Origin: Verrucomicrobia subdivision 3 bacterium UBA693
Lineage (GTDB): Bacteria > Verrucomicrobiota > Verrucomicrobiia > Limisphaerales > UBA8199
Assembly: GCA_002298785.1 (NCBI GenBank)
Contig: DBMR01000043.1
Location: 1-37,603, forward strand
Direction: 5' to 3'
DNA length: 37,603 nt
The notes below the pieces were generated by a model, which was not told the origin of the DNA, searched no databases, and saw only the letters and a program-made list of their open reading frames with translations. A program made the translations under genes and the position numbers. Shown piece after piece: positions 32,109 through 37,603 of the stretch. Numbering within the stretch: position 1 is the first letter of the stretch; every line of letters begins with the position of its first letter.

Positions 32109-35100
32109 ATGAACGTTTTCAAACAGATATCGTGGGCCGGTGTCGGGATGGCGATGCTTTGGTCGGTGGGAACCGCGGTCGGTTCGCCTGGCGAAGGGGC
32201 GGTGCTGCCGCCGACAGTCGCCCGCTTCAACACCCCGATCTATTTCGAGGCCGTCGACGGCGCGGAATATCTCGGGCGCATTCCACAGGGTGTGTTCCAA
32301 CTCAGCGCCGGCGAAGCTCGGGTTACCGTTCGGCAGCGCACGGGCACCTCGGTGGCTGGGCGTCTGAACGGCTACGCCCACCGGAATCCTGGCGACGTCA
32401 CGGTGAGCACGCTGAAATTCTCCCTGCTCGGCGCGAACCCCAAGGCCCCTATCAGCGGCCAGGAGGAATTGCCCGGACGAATCAACTATTTCATCGGCAG
32501 CAACCCTGCGGATTGGCGCACCGGCTTGTCCACTTATACCAAAGTGAAAGTGCAGGGGGCGTATCCGGGAGTGGACCTGATCTACTACGGCAACCAGGAA
32601 CGATTGGAATATGATTTTGTGGTGGCCCCGGGCGCCGATCCCAAGCCCATCGCCTTCCAGATCGCCGGAGCGGACAGCGTGACCGTGGATGGACAGGGCG
32701 ACCTGGTGTTGAAGACCGGCGGGGCGGAGTTGCGCCAGCACCGGCCCATAGTTTACCAGGAGAAGGATGGACAGCGGCGAACGGTGGAGGCGCAGTTTGA
32801 ACTGAGCGCCGCGCAAACGGTTGGGTTCCGGCTGGGTGAGTATGACCGGACGTTGCCGCTCGTGATTGACCCGGTGCTGAGTTACGCCCGCATGGTGGGA
32901 GGCAAGAGCACGGATACTGGTTGGGACCTGGCGCTGGACAACAGCGGAAATATTTATGTGGCGGGCGAGACTGTCTCCACACAGTTGCCGACCACCGCCG
33001 GCGCCTTCCAATCAGGCTACGCGGGTGGTTACCCCTCGGCGGGTGGCGATGCGTTTGTGGCCAAGTTCAACAACTCGGGAGTGCTCCAGTACCTGAGCTA
33101 CCTGGGCGGTTCCGGCAACGATGCGGCGCTGGGTATCGCGGTGGATGCTGGTGGAAATGCCTATCTCACGGGCGTGACCGACTCCACCAATTTCCCCACC
33201 AAGTCGGCCATCTTTAGTAAGATCAGTGGGACGAACAATCTTTATATCAACCTTCCGCCCTTTGATGCCTTTGTCGTCAAAATGAACCCGACCGGATCGG
33301 GGCTGGTCTACTCGACCTACCTCGGCGGCAGCCGGGAGGACCAGGGCATCGGCATCGCGGTGGACAGCGCCGGCAGCGCTTACGTCACCGGGTTCACGCT
33401 TTCTCAGGATTTCCCCGTCTATAACGCTTTGCAGTCGACCAACGCCGGGTTTGACGATCTGTTTGTCTGCAAGCTCACGCCTTCCGGCACGAGCTTTGTA
33501 TATTCCACGTATTTGGGCGGGGCTTACGACGATCACGGTGGCGGCATCGCCATTGATGCGGCTGGGCGCGCCTTCCTTACCGGTTACACGATTTCCACAA
33601 ACTACCCGGTCACCGCTGGCGCCTTTCAACACGAGCTCTCGGCCGTGCAGGATGCCTTCTTGACCGTATTGGAGCCGAGCGGCACGAGTTTGAATTATTC
33701 CAGCTTCATCGGCGGTGCCGGCAACGATGTCGGGTATCGCGTCGCGCTGGACGCACAGGGCAACGCCTACGTGACTGGTTCGGAGAACGCGTCGGGATTC
33801 CCGGTCACGCCCGGCAAGATCAACCCGGGCGGGCTATACGTGAGCGTGAATGGCGGCGCGAACTGGAATCTGCGCAGCGATGGCCTCTATTACAACCAGG
33901 TGGACGCCATCATGGTGGACGCAAAGACGCCGACCCGGGTGTATGTGGGCAACTATCGCGGCCTCTTCCGCAGCCTGGACGGCGGGCTGAGCTGGAACAG
34001 CGCTTTTCCTAATCCGATTCAGTTTACCGCCATTTCCCAGGACCCGGTCAATACCGACACGATTTACGCCGGGCAGACTTACTTGTATAAGACCATTAAC
34101 GGCGGTTCGACCTGGAGTCAGTGCAGCACCGGCCTGAGCCTGGTGGGCTTATCGCGAATCGTGGTGGATCCGCTGCGCCGCACGAATTTGTATGCCGCGA
34201 CGTTAAACGGTGTCTATCGCAGCACCAACTCGGCTGCGAGCTGGCTGCGGAGCAGCGCCGGACTAAAAGATGTGCACGTCACCGATATGGTGATCAATCC
34301 GCTCAACATCTCGAACCTGTTTGCCGTCACCTGGGATGGTGTGTATCGCAGCACCAATGCGACGATCAACTGGCAGACGATTACGCCGAGCTTCACCAAT
34401 TTCCAGGCGGTCAAAATTGCCATTGATCCCGCCAACCCGTCCCGGCTGTACATTGCGGGGGACGGCGGGGTCGCACGCAGCCTTACCTCCGGGTCAAACT
34501 GGACGCGGTTGACGGTTGGGTTTGGGGTGACAAATGTGCTGGCGTTGGCCCTTGATCCGACGGATGCCTCGACGGTTTACATTGGTTCGACCGCCGGTCT
34601 GCATCGTAGTCGGGATTCCGGAGCCACCTGGGAGCCGGTGACCAACGGCTTGCCGTCCATGCCGATTTATAGCCTGGCGGTGAACCCGGCTAATCCCAAT
34701 ATCGTTTACTGCGGCACCCTGGTGCCGCGCTGCCTGGGCGCCGACGTCTTCCTCACCAAATTTGGTCCGCAAGGCTACTCGGTGACGTTCGGCGGGTGCG
34801 GCGCGGATGAAGGTTGGGCGATTGCCGTGAATTCTGCCGGCGTGCCGATTGTCGTCGGCACCACCGGTTCCACCGATTTCCCGGTGCGCGGCGCTGCCGG
34901 CTCGCTTTCCGCCACCAACAGCGGGGGCAAGGACGTGTTCGTAACCGCGTTCGCGCCGGATGGCTCCGATTACCTGTATTCATTTTATCTCGGGGGACGC
35001 GTGGATGACTTCGGCCTGGGGGTGGCGACCGATCCGGCTGGAAACATTTATATCGTGGGTGAGACCTCCTCCACGAATTTTCCGACCGCGGGTTCGGGAT

Positions 35101-35357
35101 CAGTGCTGTCCGGTGGCAGCGATATGTTTATCGCGAAGATTTCGGCTGATCCCGTGCTGACAGCGACCGCCGCTGGTTCCAAGCTGAACCTGCAATGGCG
35201 GGCTTTCTCGCCCGAATACAGCCTCGAGCGCTCCGCCAACACCGGGGGCGCTCCCGTGTGGAACGGCGTGGCCGGAAGCCCCGTGCTTACCAATGGCTGG
35301 CACCAGGTGCTGATCGACCGCACCAACGCCTCCAGCTTGTTCCGCCTGCGCCGTTGA
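32109..35357 (+). CDS. Secreted SBBP-repeat protein with internal BNR-type propeller
   Basis: This is a 1082-residue exported protein. A signal peptide (to ~25) is followed by an N-terminal domain (about 35-260) with INYFIGSNPADWRTGLSTY and YPGVDLIYYGNQERLEYDFVVAPGADP, the usual lead of SBBP proteins. Five or so SBBP repeats (YSTYLGG...DQGIGIAVDSAGSAYVTGFT) span about 265-570. Then comes a block of BNR/sortilin-like repeats (about 572-875; GLFRSLDGGLSWN, GVYRSTNSAASW and the like), after which SBBP repeats resume (VTFGGCGADEGWAIAVNSAG). The C-terminal ~65 residues (LQWRAFSPEYSLERSAN...FRLRR) match a domain common in secreted verrucomicrobial proteins. It is likely a surface or secreted beta-propeller protein with a binding role. 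It is placed between bamA and skp. Confidence 0.85.
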   Translation: MNVFKQISWAGVGMAMLWSVGTAVGSPGEGAVLPPTVARFNTPIYFEAVDGAEYLGRIPQGVFQLSAGEARVTVRQRTGTSVAGRLNGYAHRNPGDVTVSTLKFSLLGANPKAPISGQEELPGRINYFIGSNPADWRTGLSTYTKVKVQGAYPGVDLIYYGNQERLEYDFVVAPGADPKPIAFQIAGADSVTVDGQGDLVLKTGGAELRQHRPIVYQEKDGQRRTVEAQFELSAAQTVGFRLGEYDRTLPLVIDPVLSYARMVGGKSTDTGWDLALDNSGNIYVAGETVSTQLPTTAGAFQSGYAGGYPSAGGDAFVAKFNNSGVLQYLSYLGGSGNDAALGIAVDAGGNAYLTGVTDSTNFPTKSAIFSKISGTNNLYINLPPFDAFVVKMNPTGSGLVYSTYLGGSREDQGIGIAVDSAGSAYVTGFTLSQDFPVYNALQSTNAGFDDLFVCKLTPSGTSFVYSTYLGGAYDDHGGGIAIDAAGRAFLTGYTISTNYPVTAGAFQHELSAVQDAFLTVLEPSGTSLNYSSFIGGAGNDVGYRVALDAQGNAYVTGSENASGFPVTPGKINPGGLYVSVNGGANWNLRSDGLYYNQVDAIMVDAKTPTRVYVGNYRGLFRSLDGGLSWNSAFPNPIQFTAISQDPVNTDTIYAGQTYLYKTINGGSTWSQCSTGLSLVGLSRIVVDPLRRTNLYAATLNGVYRSTNSAASWLRSSAGLKDVHVTDMVINPLNISNLFAVTWDGVYRSTNATINWQTITPSFTNFQAVKIAIDPANPSRLYIAGDGGVARSLTSGSNWTRLTVGFGVTNVLALALDPTDASTVYIGSTAGLHRSRDSGATWEPVTNGLPSMPIYSLAVNPANPNIVYCGTLVPRCLGADVFLTKFGPQGYSVTFGGCGADEGWAIAVNSAGVPIVVGTTGSTDFPVRGAAGSLSATNSGGKDVFVTAFAPDGSDYLYSFYLGGRVDDFGLGVATDPAGNIYIVGETSSTNFPTAGSGSVLSGGSDMFIAKISADPVLTATAAGSKLNLQWRAFSPEYSLERSANTGGAPVWNGVAGSPVLTNGWHQVLIDRTNASSLFRLRR

Positions 35358-35447
35358 TCGCCGCCTCTCCCTTCCCGGGTGCTGGTCCCGGCTGAATGCC
35401 TCCTAAAATGAGTAGCGTTTAGCCGTGGATTTTGTTTTTCTGTTCGG

Positions 35448-36083
35448 ATGATGAATTACATTTTTAGACGGGTAGTGCCAGCGCTGGTACTCGCCGGATT
35501 GCTCAGCAGCTCCGCCTGGGCCCAGAACGCGGTAGGCACCATCGATTTGCGCAAGGTGTTCGACAACTACTGGAAGACCAAGCAGGCAGACCTCGCTTTG
35601 AAGGACCGGGCCGCGGACATGGAGAAGGAGCACAAGAACATGAACGATGACCTGAAGAAGGGCGACGAGGACTATCGGCAGTTGCTCGCGAGCGCGAGTG
35701 ATCAGGCGGTCTCCCAGGACGAGCGGAACAAGCGCAAAGCCGCCGCCGAAGCCAAGCTGAAGTACCTGGCCGAGCAAAAGGACGCGATTCTGCAGTATGA
35801 ACGGCAGGCCCGCACGACCCTCGATGAACAACGCCGCCGCATGCGGGAGAACATCCTCGGCGAGATCCGCAGCGTAGTCACCGCCAAATCCAAAACCGCG
35901 GGTTACGCGATAGTCGTGGACACCGCCGCCGAGAGTGGGAACGGAACGCCGATCGTGCTCTTCACCAATGAGGCCAACGATATTACCGACGGCGTGCTCA
36001 AGCAAATGAACGCCAGCGCGCCGCCGGACACCCTCAAGCCGGAAGTGGCCACCCCCGAGAAAAAGGACGCCCCGAAGAAATAA
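35448..36083 (+). CDS. skp: OmpH/Skp-family periplasmic chaperone
   Basis: This is a 211-residue protein with a signal peptide ending SSAWAQN. The mature part starts AVGTIDLRKVFDNYWKTKQA, the OmpH beginning, followed by a long charged coiled coil (about 50-140) and the closing AIVVDTAAESGNGTPIVLFTNEANDITDGVLKQMN strand-helix. Skp trimers hold unfolded outer-membrane proteins in the periplasm on the way to BamA. Genomic proximity to bamA is typical, though here an SBBP gene intervenes. The tail is lysine-rich and Pro-rich. Starts at ATG 35448 or 35451 are equivalent. Confidence 0.92.
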   Translation: MMNYIFRRVVPALVLAGLLSSSAWAQNAVGTIDLRKVFDNYWKTKQADLALKDRAADMEKEHKNMNDDLKKGDEDYRQLLASASDQAVSQDERNKRKAAAEAKLKYLAEQKDAILQYERQARTTLDEQRRRMRENILGEIRSVVTAKSKTAGYAIVVDTAAESGNGTPIVLFTNEANDITDGVLKQMNASAPPDTLKPEVATPEKKDAPKK

Positions 36084-36087
36084 TGAC

Positions 36088-36129
36088 AATCCCGGACCGG
36101 GCGACTGATCTGGGTCGCCGTCCGGGATT
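36088..36129. terminator. Strong hairpin after skp
   Basis: AATCCCGGAC...GGCGAC pairs with GTCGCC.GTCCGGGATT (a 10-bp outer stem and 6-bp inner stem with a small bulge) immediately after the skp stop. It lies between convergent genes. There is no T-run on either side, so intrinsic termination is likely but not certain. Confidence 0.55.
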
Positions 36130-36140
36130 ACCGGAATCTA

Positions 36141-36166
36141 ACGGGGCGCGTTCTGGCGCTCCCCGT
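36141..36166. terminator. Second hairpin between skp and galT
   Basis: ACGGGG-CGC and GCG-CT-CCCCGT form a GC-rich stem-loop 13 bases before the end of the leftward galT gene. It may serve galT as terminator. A poly-T tract is missing. Confidence 0.4.
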
Positions 36167-36178
36167 ACGATCAGAGGC

Positions 36179-37219
36179 TCACTGGCCCGCAAGGTAGTGA
36201 GCCTCGCTCATTTTACGCAGCCGTTCGGCGGCTTGTTCCGGGGTCAGATCTCGCTGAGCTTCCGCCAGCATTTCATAACCCACCATGAACTTGCGCACCG
36301 TGGCCGAGCGCAGCAACGGCGGGTAGAAGTGAGCATGCAACTGCCAATGGTCGAACGCGCCGGCTTCCGTCGGCGCGCCGTGCCAGCCCATCGAGTAGGG
36401 GAACGAAGTCTCGAACAGGTTGTCATAGCGGACCAGTAATCGCCGCAGAATATCCGCCAGTTGATCGCGCTCCGGGTCCGTCAATTCCGGGAATCTTCGC
36501 ACGTGCCGGCGCGGGAGCAGCAGGATTTCGAACGGCCAGATCGCCCAGAAAGGCACCAGTGCCACCCAGCCTTCATTCTCCACCACCACGCGCGAGCCCG
36601 AGGCGGACTCCTTTCGGGCCACTTCCAGCAGCATGGGAATGCCGTGCTTTTGGAAATAGCTCCGTTGCTCGCGATCTTCGGCCGCCGCCTCATTAGGCAG
36701 GGAACTGCCCGCCCAGACCTGGCCGTGCGGGTGGGGGTTCGAGCAGCCCATGGCCGCGCCTTTGTTCTCGAACAACTGCACCCAGCGATAGGTTCGGCCC
36801 AAGTCTTCAACCTGTTCGGCCCATACATCCACCACGCGGCGGACTTCCGGCGTAGACATCTGGGCCAGCGTCAGGTCATGTCTGGGGGAGAAGCAAATCA
36901 CCCGGCACTCGCCCCGGACCGGCTCCACCTGGAAGAGAGGATCATTCGCCGATTGCGCCGCGGGGGTGTCGCGCAAAAGCGCGGAAAAATCATTCACAAA
37001 AGCGAACGTGCTGGTGTAGGCCGGATTCTTCGCGGCCCCGGCACGTTGATTGCCCGGGCAGAGATAGCACTGGGGATCATACTGGGGTCGTTTATCCGGC
37101 GCGAGACGTTCCACCTGTCCCTGCCAGGGGCGCTTCGTCCGGTGCGGGGAAACCAAAATCCATTCCCCCAGCAGGGGATTGTAGCGTCGATGAGGATGAT
37201 CCTCAGGATTGAAAATCAT
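36179..37219 (-). CDS. galT: Galactose-1-phosphate uridylyltransferase
   Basis: This is a 346-residue Leloir-pathway enzyme: UDP-glucose + galactose-1-P to glucose-1-P + UDP-galactose. The N-terminal motif RRYNPLLGEWILVSPHRTKRPW and zinc ligands CYLC (51-54) are present. The active site NPHPHGQ sits at 161-167, with His165 as the uridylylated nucleophile. PFEILLLPRRH and the C-terminal HWQLHAHFYPPLLRS carry the second metal-site histidines. Length and residues are complete. It is cytoplasmic. No gal genes are adjacent (skp lies convergent, and an uncertain remnant upstream), so it appears to be a single-gene unit. Confidence 0.95.
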   Translation of the reverse strand: MIFNPEDHPHRRYNPLLGEWILVSPHRTKRPWQGQVERLAPDKRPQYDPQCYLCPGNQRAGAAKNPAYTSTFAFVNDFSALLRDTPAAQSANDPLFQVEPVRGECRVICFSPRHDLTLAQMSTPEVRRVVDVWAEQVEDLGRTYRWVQLFENKGAAMGCSNPHPHGQVWAGSSLPNEAAAEDREQRSYFQKHGIPMLLEVARKESASGSRVVVENEGWVALVPFWAIWPFEILLLPRRHVRRFPELTDPERDQLADILRRLLVRYDNLFETSFPYSMGWHGAPTEAGAFDHWQLHAHFYPPLLRSATVRKFMVGYEMLAEAQRDLTPEQAAERLRKMSEAHYLAGQ

Positions 37220-37334
37220 AGTTCAATAGTGCTGCACGATTCCCGGGGGTGATCGGTCCGGGAGCCACAATTTCACCACGCGCGGCTCAGATTGCAAGCC
37301 CGGCGGTTGCTGAGGGTGCGATTGAATGTATCAG

Positions 37335-37583
37335 TCAACTCTTTGCGATTTGATTCCAGTAATGCTCCCAATCCTCGATGGTCAGAACGGCGCGGAGTTG
37401 CAGCATCACCTCGGCATTTTTCTCCAGCCACTAGGCTACTTGGATCTTGATCTCGCGCGCCGACAATTTATTCACAACCTCGTTTCGCTTTTCGGTCACG
37501 CTCCGCTCGGTTGTAAGTAACTGTGCAAACCGTATCAGTTCGTAACGGGCCAGGTCCGTTTCCGAAGCGAAATCCGTGCGAAC
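37335..37583 (-). pseudogene. Decayed ORF with internal stop at window edge
   Basis: One frame reads coding-like from 37583 to a TGA at 37335 (TDLARYELIRFAQLLTTERSVTEKRNEVVNKLSAREIKIQVA, then stop, then WLEKNAEVMLQLRAVLTIEDWEHYWNQIAKS). A TAG at 37431-37433 interrupts it, and another stop lies just upstream of 37583. The heptad-like charged helices and the LTIEDWE segment recall CpxP/Spy-type periplasmic proteins, but no signal peptide is seen. It may be the tail of a dead gene, or continue beyond the window by a frameshift. 37220-37334 holds nothing I can name. Confidence 0.4.
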
Positions 37584-37603
37584 CTATTGAGACTCGCATA
37601 TTA

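Noticed and set aside
1..37603. CRISPR arrays, rRNA genes, intact insertion sequences or transposases
   Set aside because: No regularly spaced repeats, no rRNA-like segments and no transposase motifs (DDE, HUH) were seen on either strand.

Overview
The window looks like chromosomal DNA of a GC-rich Gram-negative bacterium, most probably of the phylum Verrucomicrobia (Pedosphaera/Limisphaerales-like). This is an inference. It rests on a BamA/Skp outer-membrane pair, an SBBP-repeat surface protein whose tail resembles the C-terminal domain common in secreted verrucomicrobial proteins, and many genes preceded by CA-rich leaders instead of Shine-Dalgarno sequences. No rRNA or taxonomic marker beyond dnaB and bamA is present.

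Layout. (1) 1-643: a small SWIM zinc-finger protein. (2) 644-4466: a 3.8 kb segment flanked by direct repeats that each begin with the 3' end of a tRNA-Gly gene. It carries a broken helicase-like gene, a CcbP-like gene with a coupled small ORF, and an AbiEi/AbiEii (type IV toxin-antitoxin/abortive infection) operon. (3) 4467-27947: a 23.5 kb segment bounded on the left by the second repeat and on the right by the intact tRNA-Gly(CCC) gene. It opens with a three-PAS sigma-54 activator transcribed leftward, divergent from a long rightward gene series. That series has a -24/-12 promoter candidate and repeated GGTTGG elements at its head. Its products are almost all envelope or exported: a STAS-like protein, a neuromedin-U-type outer-membrane protein, a repeat-rich secreted protein, two periplasmic proteins, a lipase-like lipoprotein, a SphA/MetA-type channel, an OprB porin, an arylsulfatase, two intact DUF1254/DUF1214 proteins plus a fragment of a third, and several membrane proteins. 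Gene scars (25614-26142 and 27661-27881) show decay. The last scar joins a truncated membrane-protein gene to a truncated integrase-like ORF next to the tRNA. (4) 28173-36083: core genes dnaB, bamA, an SBBP/BNR surface protein and skp. (5) 36179-37219: galT, convergent, then a decayed ORF at the right edge.

The main interpretation is that tRNA-Gly(CCC) has been an integration target at least twice, giving a tandem array: a large catabolic/envelope island next to the tRNA and a small AbiE defence island beyond it. Both distal ends share about 130 bp of non-tRNA sequence with iterated TGCAC motifs, as expected if related integrases recognised them. The large island may be a sigma-54-switched periplasmic module in which porins admit a substrate, the sulfatase and lipase-like protein cleave ester groups, and the DUF1254 proteins do something still unknown. 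The function is inference; the layout is visible in the sequence.
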